Positions 1 to 6,287 of a stretch of DNA of 9,974 nucleotides are shown here, piece by piece; positions within the stretch are counted from its first letter, which is position 1; each line of letters starts with the position of its first letter. The stretch spans positions 1-9,974 of the forward strand of contig JAIRPH010000207.1 in NCBI GenBank assembly GCA_031257135.1. The letters are read 5' to 3'. Under the pieces are notes generated by a model. The model made no database searches. It was given only the letters and a program-made list of their open reading frames with translations, and had not been told where the DNA came from. A program made the position numbers and the translations under genes. The stretch is from Spirochaetaceae bacterium (GTDB taxonomy: Bacteria > Spirochaetota > Spirochaetia > Treponematales > Breznakiellaceae).

Positions 1-215
1 GGATGATTGCGGCGGAGGTATCCGGGGCGGTTTTGGATGGGCTTTTTCGGGATTTTGCCGGGGTTGAGACGTTTTTGTCGGTTGACGTTGACCGCGGTTT
101 TTTTACCTTCGCGTCTGGGTCTGCGGAGCGGAGCGTCGGCTTTACGCTCAGGGATTTTGAGCGCGCGCTCGTGGAAGCCGGAGGCTGGGTAGAATACGCG
201 GCCGCCCGCTACTAA
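1..215 (+). CDS. C-terminal end of an unidentified protein (partial, 5' end outside window)
   Basis: The frame is open from the window edge to a TAA at 213-215, giving about 70 residues. An ATG at position 3 exists, but nothing upstream is visible to show that it is a start, so I treat this as the tail of a longer gene. The residues (…VGFTLRDFERALVEAGGW…) look like a mixed alpha/beta domain end. I recognise no family motif, signal peptide or membrane segment. It runs in the same direction as the HD gene that follows 66 nt later, but that gene has its own promoter, so the two need not be co-transcribed. That it is coding at all is only moderately certain. Confidence 0.4.
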   Translation, partial: MIAAEVSGAVLDGLFRDFAGVETFLSVDVDRGFFTFASGSAERSVGFTLRDFERALVEAGGWVEYAAARY

Positions 216-246
216 TTTTACTTTGAATGAGTCCTCTAGGGGCGAC

Positions 247-281
247 TGGACAGAGCCGCAAAAATCCGGTAGTATGCCGGT
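247..281 (+). promoter_or_regulatory. Promoter of the HD-domain gene, predicted leaderless
   Basis: A -35-like TGGACA (247-252), a 17-nt spacer and a -10-like TAGTAT (270-275) are followed by exactly 6 nt before the ATG at 282. Transcription would therefore start at or within a base of the start codon. No Shine-Dalgarno lies in front of the gene. The geometry matches the floA and metA promoters in this window. The start position is inferred, not observed. Confidence 0.6.
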
Positions 282-1559
282 ATGAGAGATGCCATCTATA
301 CGGCTCTGGAACACGGGTTTACCGCGCCTATTCGGGATGTACTGTGGGGACATATATATCTGACTCCGGACATGGAAGCTCTAACCAGGTCCGCGCCGTT
401 TATGCGGCTCCATCGGATTTTTCAGTTAGGACCCACCTATTGCGTATATCCCGGAGCGACCCATACGAGAGCGGCTCACGCAATCGGGGTGTATCACCTC
501 GCCCGGCGGGCGTTGAGGCATTTCGCTGAACGAGGCGCGGAGGACTGGATCAGCCCTGCCGGTATCCGATCTTTTCTTGCGGCCGCGCTCCTCCACGACT
601 TGGGACACTTTCCTTACACTCATTCGCTTAAAGAACTGCCTTTGGAATCTCACGAAGCGTTGACGGCAAAAATAATCCTCGCGGAGCCGGTGAAAAGCCT
701 AACCGCCGCGACCGGAGCGGACCCTTATCTAACCGCGGCAATCATTGATACGGATTTGCCCGGGAACAAAGACAAGGAACTGCGGTTTTACCGGAAACTC
801 CTCTCAGGCGTTCTTGATCCGGACAAACTGGACTATCTAAACCGAGACGCCCGGTATTGCGGAGTTCCCTACGGCGTTCAGGATGTAGATTTCATCCTTT
901 CCCGGCTTCATCCTCATCCTGAACGGGGCATCGATATTGATTCCAGAGCTATTTCCAGTGTGGAATCCGTATTGTTTTCAAAATATCTCATGTATCGGAC
1001 GGTGTATTGGCATCCAGCGGTACGTTCAGCCACAGCGATGATCAAGAAAGCCTTACTGAGCGCGCTGGAAAGCCGGAGTATTTCTCCGGAAGAGCTGTAT
1101 AATCTGGACGATCAGAGTTTTCTCACGCTCATGGCGAGCCGGAAAACGCCGCTTCTTAGGCTGGCGGATAAGGTTCGGGATGGAAATCTGTATGTAACCG
1201 CCGCGGAATTGCCCTATACCGAGGCTCTGCCGCCTGAGTTGCTGGATATTACTAAACGGTCCCGCTATGAAGAGACGGCGGCGGCTGAGTTTTCCCGGTC
1301 TTTCGGCATCCAAGTCCTGCCGGAAGAGGTTATCATCGACATTCCCGAACCGATTTCCTTTGAAACGGGACTCTATGTTACCGATGAAGCCTGCTACTTC
1401 GAGGAAAGTTCCGGGGTGTTTAAAGCCGAAACCGTGCAAGCCTTTATAAAATCTCTGCATACTCTGCGGATTTTTATAGATTCAGCCCATAAGACGCGGT
1501 ATAATCCGGAAAAATGCCGCGCTATAGTACTTGATTTAGCGCATACCGCTCTCGTATAA
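282..1559 (+). CDS. HD-domain phosphohydrolase (SAMHD1/YwfO-like)
   Basis: A 425-residue member of the HD superfamily of metal-dependent phosphohydrolases, the group containing dNTP triphosphohydrolases and SAMHD1-like proteins. Visible metal-ligand motifs are His66 in the AAHAIGVYHLA helix, the His105-Asp106 doublet in LLHDLGHF, and Asp181 in LDPDKLDYLNRDA; His114 and the ESHE motif (122-125) fit the active-site surroundings. The remaining C-terminal part is less conserved. No signal peptide or membrane segment is seen, so it should be cytoplasmic. By analogy it may hydrolyse deoxynucleoside triphosphates or another nucleotide; the substrate cannot be read from the sequence. The start at 282 begins directly with the conserved N-terminal segment (IRDVLWGHIYLTP) and fits the promoter, which leaves essentially no leader. 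The next gene's promoter lies inside its last codons, and its stop overlaps that -10 box. Confidence 0.9.
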   Translation: MRDAIYTALEHGFTAPIRDVLWGHIYLTPDMEALTRSAPFMRLHRIFQLGPTYCVYPGATHTRAAHAIGVYHLARRALRHFAERGAEDWISPAGIRSFLAAALLHDLGHFPYTHSLKELPLESHEALTAKIILAEPVKSLTAATGADPYLTAAIIDTDLPGNKDKELRFYRKLLSGVLDPDKLDYLNRDARYCGVPYGVQDVDFILSRLHPHPERGIDIDSRAISSVESVLFSKYLMYRTVYWHPAVRSATAMIKKALLSALESRSISPEELYNLDDQSFLTLMASRKTPLLRLADKVRDGNLYVTAAELPYTEALPPELLDITKRSRYEETAAAEFSRSFGIQVLPEEVIIDIPEPISFETGLYVTDEACYFEESSGVFKAETVQAFIKSLHTLRIFIDSAHKTRYNPEKCRAIVLDLAHTALV

Positions 1560-1560
1560 T
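1531..1560 (+). promoter_or_regulatory. Promoter of tRNA-Pro (and the downstream pseudouridine synthase)
   Basis: TTGATT (1531-1536), an 18-nt spacer and a consensus TATAAT (1555-1560) sit at the very end of the HD gene; the -10 overlaps its TAA stop. Predicted transcription start is about 1567, ten nt before the mature tRNA. No other promoter is possible between the tRNA and the next gene, so this one probably serves both. Confidence 0.7.
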
Positions 1561-1576
1561 AAAAATGAAATACTTC

Positions 1577-1649
1577 CGGGATGTAGCCTAGGGGCTAAGG
1601 CGCTTGCTTTGGGAGCAAGAGATCGGCGGTTCAAATCCGCCCATCCCGA
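1577..1649 (+). tRNA. tRNA-Pro(UGG)
   Basis: A complete cloverleaf of 73 nt can be folded by hand. The acceptor stem is CGGGATG (1577-1583) with CATCCCG (1642-1648), seven perfect pairs. The D arm is GCC/GGC. The anticodon stem CTTGC/GCAAG holds the loop TTTGGGA with anticodon TGG at 1610-1612. The T stem is GGCGG/CCGCC with loop TTCAAAT. The discriminator base is A1649, as expected for proline tRNAs. CCA is not encoded (the following bases are ATC), so it must be added after processing. It decodes CCA, and other CCN codons by wobble. The next gene's ATG begins only 3 nt after the tRNA end. Confidence 0.97.
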
Positions 1650-1652
1650 ATC

Positions 1653-2591
1653 ATGGTTACAGAGCTGATTGCCGCCCCGGACGATGCCGGGCGCAGGCTC
1701 GACCGGATTCTTCGGAAAGCCTTGCCGGATATGCCGCTGTCAGGGATTCACCGGCTGTTGCGTAAAGGCGCGGTTTCGGTTGACGGGCATCCTGCGTCAG
1801 GAGCGGACCGAGTCAAAGCCGGTTCGGTTATCGCAATTCCGAAGATTTCCGCCGGCAGAGGCGTTCCCGGGGTCAGACGTCCGCCGGACTCGGGGTCAGA
1901 CGCCGTTGCGGAACGCATCCTCTGGGAAAGCCCGGACATCCTCGTCCTTAATAAACCCGCAGGCGTTGCGGTTCACGGTTATGACAGTCTCGATGATCTC
2001 GTACAGGCATACCTCAGCCGGAAAATCCCGCCGTCTCTTTCTTTCAAACCCGGACCGCTTCACCGGCTTGACAAGCCGACCAGCGGCATTATTGTTTTTT
2101 CCGCAACGTTGGAAGGAGCGCGGTATTTCAGCGATGCCCTACAAAAGCGCCGGCTCAAGAAAAAATACCTTGCCTTAGTAGACGGCGCGGTAACGGCTTC
2201 CGCGGTGTGGGGAGACCCGCTTTTCCGGGATAGAACCGCCCGGAAGACTTTTGTTGCCGGGCAGGACCGCGGACAAACCGCGGAAACTCTAATCTGTCCG
2301 GTAATGTCCGCCGAAGGATATTCTCTTATTGAAGCGGAGATACGCACGGGCAGGACTCATCAGATTCGGGCGCAGGCTGGGTTTCACGGGCATCCTTTGG
2401 CGGGAGACCGGAAATACGGGGGCAGTTTTCAGCGGGAGGGCTTTCTGCTTCATGCGTATACGCTGGAATTCCCTGAGAATCGTCCCGCTGGTTTGCCGGA
2501 AACCTTGACGGCTCCGCTTCCTGATTTGTTCCGCCGGAGGATTCGAGAGTTATTCGGCAATGAGCCGATAGTCTCCGGCATTTTTGGTTAG
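1653..2591 (+). CDS. RluA-family 23S rRNA pseudouridine synthase (RluC/RluD-like)
   Basis: A 312-residue enzyme converting uridines of structured RNA, most likely 23S rRNA, to pseudouridine. An N-terminal S4 RNA-binding domain (about residues 13-62, DAGRRLDRIL…) is followed by a linker and the RluA catalytic domain. Its hallmarks are NKPAGVAVHG (100-109), HRLDKPTSG with catalytic Asp140, RTGRTHQIRAQ (231-241), GDRKYGG (251-257) and LLHAYTLEF near the end. Length and domain order fit RluC or RluD; I cannot separate the two by reading. The start is fixed by the conserved N-terminus and the lack of any good alternative ATG until residue 27. There is no Shine-Dalgarno: the upstream DNA is the tRNA-Pro gene, 3 nt away, so 3' processing of the tRNA would leave an almost leaderless mRNA. 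Its stop overlaps the stop of the convergent beta-barrel gene. Confidence 0.92.
   Translation: MVTELIAAPDDAGRRLDRILRKALPDMPLSGIHRLLRKGAVSVDGHPASGADRVKAGSVIAIPKISAGRGVPGVRRPPDSGSDAVAERILWESPDILVLNKPAGVAVHGYDSLDDLVQAYLSRKIPPSLSFKPGPLHRLDKPTSGIIVFSATLEGARYFSDALQKRRLKKKYLALVDGAVTASAVWGDPLFRDRTARKTFVAGQDRGQTAETLICPVMSAEGYSLIEAEIRTGRTHQIRAQAGFHGHPLAGDRKYGGSFQREGFLLHAYTLEFPENRPAGLPETLTAPLPDLFRRRIRELFGNEPIVSGIFG
1869..1902 (+). repeat. Two direct copies of GGGGTCAGACG in the domain linker
   Basis: The 11-mer GGGGTCAGACG occurs at 1869-1879 and again at 1892-1902, a 23-nt period that puts the copies in different reading frames. They encode part of the glycine/arginine/proline-rich linker between the S4 and catalytic domains (residues about 70-86) of the pseudouridine synthase. 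Confidence 0.6.
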
Positions 2592-3253
2592 TTTTTGGGC
2601 GGTTTTCCGCGGATTGGTTTTTCCTGATAGACGTTAAATCCGATGCCTATGTAAGGCTTTATTCCAAAGGAGACGAAGTCCTGTATTCTGCCGCTTCCTA
2701 GATCGGTTTGGACGGTAGTAGCGTCGTCCCGTTTGAACGATTTTGTCAGCGATTCATAGCCGAGGAAAAAGCAGGAAAGGGACGTACCTAGGTCAATATA
2801 GATGACGTCGCTAATATCAAACTTTAGTCCGAGGTCTCCGCCGATTCCCCAATTTATGTACAGCCGGGTATAATTAATCTGGTCTTTGGTATTGAGGCTC
2901 AGTCCGAACAGGAAGTCTATGCCCGCGCCGAAATGAAGCGCCAGTCTATCGCTGAACCTATACCGGAATCCGGGACCGACTATGATGTCGTCTTGCAGAC
3001 TGAAAGTTTCATCTTCTATACCGATAAGAGGAAACAGAATACTAGAAAGGATGAAAAACCCGATGTCATGGTTATCATTGAAGGAATAGCCCTTGACGTT
3101 AATCCCCGGACCGCCGATATACTTCGTTCCATCCGAGCTATGTTCGATATAATTGCTGAACTCAAATCCGATGGTAAACCAATCTTCTTCAAGAGCGAAA
3201 AGAGCGGACCCGCCTAAAGCCAGCGTCAACGCCAGCGTAGCAATTTTCTTCAT
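2588..3253 (-). CDS. Outer-membrane-type beta-barrel protein, second of a tandem pair
   Basis: The protein has 221 residues counted from the MKKIATLALTLALGGSALFA signal peptide; cleavage is expected after ALFA. The mature part alternates aromatic/hydrophobic and polar residues with turns such as GPGFRYRFSDRLALHFGAG, as in small 8-stranded beta-barrels of the outer membrane. No specific family name or ligand is recognised. I chose the start at 3253 because it opens a clean signal peptide and has AAGGAG 6 nt upstream; a longer frame from 3328 would put 25 odd residues before the signal peptide and overlap the upstream gene. It is about half identical to the neighbouring 3304-3966 product, most closely in the GPGFRY, LSCFFLG and IQDFVSFGIKPY segments and the GKPPKN end. 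It follows that gene by 50 nt and is probably co-transcribed with it. Its stop overlaps the stop of the convergent pseudouridine synthase gene. Confidence 0.75.
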   Translation of the reverse strand: MKKIATLALTLALGGSALFALEEDWFTIGFEFSNYIEHSSDGTKYIGGPGINVKGYSFNDNHDIGFFILSSILFPLIGIEDETFSLQDDIIVGPGFRYRFSDRLALHFGAGIDFLFGLSLNTKDQINYTRLYINWGIGGDLGLKFDISDVIYIDLGTSLSCFFLGYESLTKSFKRDDATTVQTDLGSGRIQDFVSFGIKPYIGIGFNVYQEKPIRGKPPKN

Positions 3254-3278
3254 AAAATACTCCTTGATTTTGGCGTAA

Positions 3279-3301
3279 CCGGAGCGGACAAACGGCTCCG
3301 G
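3279..3301 (-). other. Intercistronic stem-loop between the two beta-barrel genes
   Basis: A perfect 7-bp inverted repeat, CCGGAGC (3279-3285) and GCTCCGG (3295-3301), encloses a 9-nt loop. In the transcribed (-) orientation it lies 2 nt after the stop codon of the first gene and about 25 nt before the next start. No T tract follows, so it does not look like a full intrinsic terminator; it may stabilise or process the dicistronic mRNA or lower expression of the second gene. Confidence 0.55.
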
Positions 3302-3303
3302 GC

Positions 3304-3966
3304 TTAGTTTCTGGGCGGTTTTCCCCATTTCGCTCGTTCAGCGTAGACATTAGACCCGATACACAGGTAGGGTTTTATCCCGAAGGACACGAAGTCCTGT
3401 ATTTTGCCGTCGGAGAGCTGGATTATGACGGTAGTATCGTCGCCTTCTTTGTAAGTTTTCGAGCGGCTTTCATTTCCGAGGAAAAAGCATGAAAGCGCCG
3501 CGCCGGCGTTAATATAGACGGAGTCGGTAAGGTCGAACTTCAGGGCTATATCGCCGCCGATTCCCCAAGCGGTTAGGCTTCGGGAGTAATCAACGGAATC
3601 TTCGGTATACTTTCCGCCTCCGATCATCCAGTCTAAGCCGACGCCGAAATGAAGGGTCAGATTATCGCTGAAACCGTACCTGAACCCGGGACCGAAAACA
3701 AAGTCGTACCTGGAACCGAACTCCGTATAATCGCCGACAACCGGGACCAAAAAACTCCAATGAAAGAAGAATCCCACATTGCGGGCGTCGTCAAAGGAAT
3801 AGGACCTCAAATTGAACCCCGGCGCGCCGGTATAGTCAGTTCCTTCCGCACGGCGTTCGATATAATTACCGAACTCGAACCCGAGACTCATCCACCCCTC
3901 TTGAAAAGAGAAAACCGCAGACCCTCCGCAGATCAGCAGAGCCGCCATAAATCCGTATTGTTTCAT
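3304..3966 (-). CDS. Outer-membrane-type beta-barrel protein, first of a tandem pair
   Basis: 220 residues with an N-terminal signal peptide (MKQYGFMAALLICGGSAVFS, cleavage likely before FQEGW). The mature protein alternates short amphipathic strands and turns (FGPGFRYGFSDNLTLHFGVG, WGIGGDIALKFDL) and ends in the same conserved stretch as its paralog (IQDFVSFGIKPY … GKPPRN). It is predicted to sit in the outer membrane. Function and ligand are unknown; the fold is inferred from the residue pattern only. The start at 3966 has AAGGAG 8 nt upstream. The arrangement with 2588-3253 indicates tandem gene duplication followed by divergence, mainly in the segments expected to form surface loops (for example the stretch after FFF/FFI near residue 75). 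Confidence 0.75.
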   Translation of the reverse strand: MKQYGFMAALLICGGSAVFSFQEGWMSLGFEFGNYIERRAEGTDYTGAPGFNLRSYSFDDARNVGFFFHWSFLVPVVGDYTEFGSRYDFVFGPGFRYGFSDNLTLHFGVGLDWMIGGGKYTEDSVDYSRSLTAWGIGGDIALKFDLTDSVYINAGAALSCFFLGNESRSKTYKEGDDTTVIIQLSDGKIQDFVSFGIKPYLCIGSNVYAERAKWGKPPRN

Positions 3967-4063
3967 AGACTGAACTCCTTAAAAATATAACGTCAATACC
4001 TTAAACCCCGTTGTCCCCTGCTTTTGCACTAAAAATTTTTTTCGAGACGCTCTGAGGCGGTAA

Positions 4064-4072
4064 AGTATATCA
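4064..4072 (-). promoter_or_regulatory. Possible extended -10 promoter for the beta-barrel pair
   Basis: On the - strand the bases read TGATATACT, that is a TGn extension followed by a good -10 TATACT (4064-4069). No convincing -35 is found at 16-18 nt. If used, it would give a leader of about 90 nt before the gene starting at 3966. A second AT-rich -10-like TATATT lies nearer the gene but also lacks a -35. Weak evidence. Confidence 0.3.
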
Positions 4073-4095
4073 AGAAGGATTTTTATCTTTTTTCT

Positions 4096-4109
4096 AAAAA
4101 AGGAAAAAA
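4096..4109 (-). terminator. Probable termination/processing tract after tmRNA
   Basis: Immediately after the tmRNA discriminator base, the transcribed strand reads six T, CC, six T. The GC-rich T arm and acceptor stem of the tmRNA itself precede it, so the mature RNA's 3' domain plus this U tract could act as the terminator. No separate GC-rich hairpin is seen. Confidence 0.4.
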
Positions 4110-4481
4110 TGGAGGTGGCGGGAGTCGAACCCGCGTCCTAATACGCGAAATACAAGCCTCTACAGGTTTAGCCGCGGTTTAATTGTCGGGATGCGCTGGG
4201 CGGCGCGGCTCGCGGCGCATCCGTAGTTCGGGAGGTTCTCGTTTCGGGCCGTCCGAAACCGGCGCGGAACCAGCTCTGATTGTTTCGCGGAAGCCCGCCC
4301 TCAGAGCGGCGGGAGGGTTCCACGGGACCGCGCAACTAGGCGCAATCAGCACGACTACGCGGCTAAGGCGTAATCGTAAGAACTGTCGTTTTTGGCAGTT
4401 ATCGTTTTGCCGAATCAGGAGGTCGGCGCTCCACCTGCAACCTGCACCCCGAACCGTACCAGTCGAAACCGGTACACCCCC
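4110..4481 (-). ncRNA. ssrA: Transfer-messenger RNA (tmRNA, ssrA)
   Basis: A 372-nt tmRNA, which rescues ribosomes stalled on broken mRNA and adds a degradation tag. The tRNA-like ends pair: 5' GGGGGTG (complement of 4475-4481) with CACCTCC near 4111, one G·U pair included. The 3' domain contains the highly conserved GGACGCGGGTTCGACTCC block with T stem GCGGG/CCCGC, and the 5' end has the expected GGTTTCGACTGG motif. The mRNA-like part encodes a 13-residue tag (see separate entry). The GC-rich inverted segments between tag and 3' end fit the usual pseudoknots, not folded here in detail. The discriminator is A and CCA is not encoded, as in the tRNA of this window. The gene is in one piece, not permuted. 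It lies just after the LpoB-like gene on the same strand but has its own strong promoter. Partner SmpB is not in the window. Confidence 0.96.
4355..4396 (-). other. tmRNA tag reading frame
   Basis: From the resume codon GCC (4394-4396) to TAG (4355-4357) the frame encodes AKNDSSYDYALAA. The first alanine comes from the resume codon; the terminal ALAA is the signal recognised by ClpXP-type proteases. The DYALAA end resembles Treponema tags as I remember them (for example …DSFDYALAA), which supports a spirochaete origin. Confidence 0.93.
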
Positions 4482-4497
4482 GGATGTCTGCTTTCTA

Positions 4498-4526
4498 AAT
4501 ATAATCAAAACTATCCGGGGAGTCAA
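4498..4526 (-). promoter_or_regulatory. Promoter of ssrA
   Basis: TTGACT (complement of 4521-4526), a 17-nt spacer and TATATT (complement of 4498-4503) form a near-consensus sigma70 promoter. The -10 ends 16 nt before the mature tmRNA 5' end, leaving a short 5' extension of about 9 nt for RNase P removal. The -35 begins 4 nt after the stop codon of the LpoB-like gene. Confidence 0.75.
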
Positions 4527-4530
4527 GAGC

Positions 4531-5163
4531 TTAAAACTTATTCTTAGCCTGCTTAATGATTTTTTTAATCTCGCTGTTTTCGCCCATCCATAGGCGCACG
4601 CTGGTTTCAAGGTTGGTCAATTCCGCGCTTACAAAATAGGTCCGCGTCGAAGTGTCTCCCGCCTTATCTACCATGACTTTTACCGCGCCGGTAAGCATGA
4701 AATTAGCGGCCGTCTCATTGCCCAGAGCCGAAGCGGTTTCTTCGCTGGCATTAGCCTGCTGGTCCTGACGTTCAGCCCGCAACTCGTTCCGAGTATCTCC
4801 GCCGGCGACAAAATCAAGTTTCCCGCTGTTTACAATGGCAATCTCCATGCTTTTGGAAATAATCGACGTATCGATATGCTCGCTACTGTCGTTCCTAAAG
4901 GCGCCGACTATCACCGTAGGCGGATTCCCGCCATGCTCTCCAGCATACTGGACGATAAATTGCGATACCCGTCCAGAATTTAGACAATCCTCAATCAGAG
5001 AATTACACACAATCCTGACATCCGTGTCATTCCAGCGTCCGCTTAAATCGGTCTGCGTATCGGCGTCAACCCTCGTGACCTTCGATGTGGAACTACAGCC
5101 GCTAAACAATATAAACGCTCCAATACAAACCGCCGCATATAAAACATTTCTTTGATAAACCAT
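4531..5163 (-). CDS. LpoB-like lipoprotein (penicillin-binding protein activator family)
   Basis: 210 residues. The N-terminus is a lipoprotein signal peptide with lipobox LFSGC, so Cys23 would be lipidated and the protein anchored in a membrane facing the periplasm. The mature part begins with the family-typical stretch VTRVDADTQTDLSGRWNDTD and continues as one alpha/beta domain (…PTVIVGAFRNDSSEHIDTSIISKSMEIAIVNSGKLDF…ANFMLTGAV…YFVSAELTNLETSVRLW…), which I recognise as the LpoB/DUF domain. In enterobacteria LpoB activates the peptidoglycan synthase PBP1B. In spirochaetes that role is not established, so only the family is firm. The start at 5163 has a strong AAGGAGG 5 nt upstream and a promoter just above it. 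It is transcribed divergently from floA and followed directly by ssrA. Confidence 0.88.
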   Translation of the reverse strand: MVYQRNVLYAAVCIGAFILFSGCSSTSKVTRVDADTQTDLSGRWNDTDVRIVCNSLIEDCLNSGRVSQFIVQYAGEHGGNPPTVIVGAFRNDSSEHIDTSIISKSMEIAIVNSGKLDFVAGGDTRNELRAERQDQQANASEETASALGNETAANFMLTGAVKVMVDKAGDTSTRTYFVSAELTNLETSVRLWMGENSEIKKIIKQAKNKF

Positions 5164-5179
5164 AAAGCCTCCTTACCTG

Positions 5180-5209
5180 ATAATATATGAATCTAAAAAA
5201 CTACGTCAA
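5180..5209 (-). promoter_or_regulatory. Promoter of the LpoB-like gene
   Basis: TTGACG (complement of 5204-5209) is followed after 16 nt by TATATT (complement of 5182-5187) or after 18 nt by TATTAT (complement of 5180-5185); the overlapping hexamers make the exact -10 ambiguous. The predicted leader is about 10 nt and contains the Shine-Dalgarno AAGGAGG. Confidence 0.65.
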
Positions 5210-5272
5210 GCCTTTTTTAACCTATGGCGTCAGACGCAATCTGGCGAAGGCGTAATTTGAATAGCCGGGAAC

Positions 5273-5300
5273 TTGCGGCTTCGGGTTTTTCCGGTATACT
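5273..5300 (+). promoter_or_regulatory. Promoter of floA, predicted leaderless
   Basis: TTGCGG (5273-5278), a 16-nt spacer and TATACT (5295-5300) are followed by 6 nt and then the ATG at 5307. The expected transcription start coincides with the start codon. No Shine-Dalgarno of the AGGAGG type is at a usable distance; only AAGG lies 2 nt before the ATG. Confidence 0.6.
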
Positions 5301-5306
5301 TAAGGT

Positions 5307-6287
5307 ATGATTGGTACGCTTATTGTGATGGTTATCGCCGGGATTATTGCGCTGGGGTTTCTTGCGTTATTTTTTCGGTTTTTCGGGCTGTGGTTTCGGG
5401 CGTTGCTTTCCGGCTCTTATGTGGGCATGGGAAAGCTCATTGGGATGTGGCTCAGGCACGTAAATGCCGGGGTTATCGTGGATTCCCGGATTATGCTTTC
5501 CAAAGCCGGGATAGAGGTGGATTCGGATATGCTGGAAACTCATTTTCTCGCCCGCGGGGATGTGATGAAGGTAAGCCGGGCGTTGGTGGCGGCGAATAAG
5601 GCGAATATTCCTCTGCCGTTTCAGCGGGCCGCGGCGATTGATCTTGCCGGGCGGGATGTGCTTGAAGCGGTTAGGACCAGCGTCAATCCTAAAGTGATCG
5701 ACTGCCCGGACGCAAGCAAAGGGAAAAACACGATTGACGCGGTAGCGAAAGACGGGATTCAGCTTCAGGTCAAGGCGCGGGTAACGGTGCGGGCGAACAT
5801 CGAGCGGCTGGTCGGGGGCGCGACGGAGGAGACCATCATAGCCCGGGTCGGCGAGGGCATTGTAACGACTATCGGTTCTTCTGAGAGTTATAAATCGGTG
5901 CTGGAAAATCCTGATATTATATCCAAGCGGGTTTTGGAGAAAGGGCTTGATGCGGGAACGGCTTTTGAGATTCTTTCGATTGATATTGCGGATATTGACG
6001 TAGGCGCGAACATCGGCGCGAAGTTGCAGGCGGATCAGGCGGAAGCGGATAAGCGGCGGTTTCAGGCGGAGGCGGAAAAACGCCGAGCCGCGGCGCAGGC
6101 TCAAGAGCAGGAGATGATCGCCAAAGTGCAGGAAAATCGGGCGAAGGTGGTGCTTGCGGAAGCGGAAATCCCCTTGGCGATAGCCGCCGCCTTCAGAACC
6201 GGCAATCTCGGGGTCATGGATTACTATCGTCTTAAAAACATCCAAGCCGATACGGATATGCGGTCTTCTATAGGTCAGAGCGACTAA
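5307..6287 (+). CDS. floA: Flotillin-like membrane scaffold protein FloA
   Basis: 326 residues, close to the usual FloA length of about 330. A hydrophobic N-terminal segment (about 2-30) anchors it in the inner membrane. An SPFH/band-7 domain follows, with family-specific stretches ETHFLARGDV, FQRAAAIDLAGRDVLEAV, VNPKVID, VRANIERLVGGATEETIIARVGEG, GLDAGTAFEILSIDIADIDVGANIGA. The charged Ala/Glu-rich stretch at about 245-290 (DQAEADKRRFQAEAEKRRAAAQAQEQE) is the coiled coil used for oligomerisation, and the end (GVMDYYRLKNIQADTDMR) also fits. FloA organises membrane microdomains and influences envelope enzymes; this follows from work on Bacillus. The common partner NfeD is not adjacent. The start is fixed by the membrane segment and promoter position. 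Its stop abuts the stop of the convergent metA with no gap. Confidence 0.95.
   Translation: MIGTLIVMVIAGIIALGFLALFFRFFGLWFRALLSGSYVGMGKLIGMWLRHVNAGVIVDSRIMLSKAGIEVDSDMLETHFLARGDVMKVSRALVAANKANIPLPFQRAAAIDLAGRDVLEAVRTSVNPKVIDCPDASKGKNTIDAVAKDGIQLQVKARVTVRANIERLVGGATEETIIARVGEGIVTTIGSSESYKSVLENPDIISKRVLEKGLDAGTAFEILSIDIADIDVGANIGAKLQADQAEADKRRFQAEAEKRRAAAQAQEQEMIAKVQENRAKVVLAEAEIPLAIAAAFRTGNLGVMDYYRLKNIQADTDMRSSIGQSD

Noticed and set aside
3254..3328. Longer start of the second beta-barrel gene (25 extra residues)
   Set aside because: It would bury the signal peptide, read through the stem-loop, and overlap the preceding gene; AAGGAG precedes the ATG at 3253.
4179..4610. Open frames of about 140 codons on both strands across the tmRNA
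   Set aside because: The region is explained by the tmRNA, whose ends, tag frame and promoter all fit; the frames have no coding features.
5367..6245. Long open frame (292 codons) antisense to floA
   Set aside because: It lies wholly opposite a clearly conserved FloA, is rich in Arg, His and Pro as expected for the antisense frame of a GC-rich gene, and has no Shine-Dalgarno or known motif.
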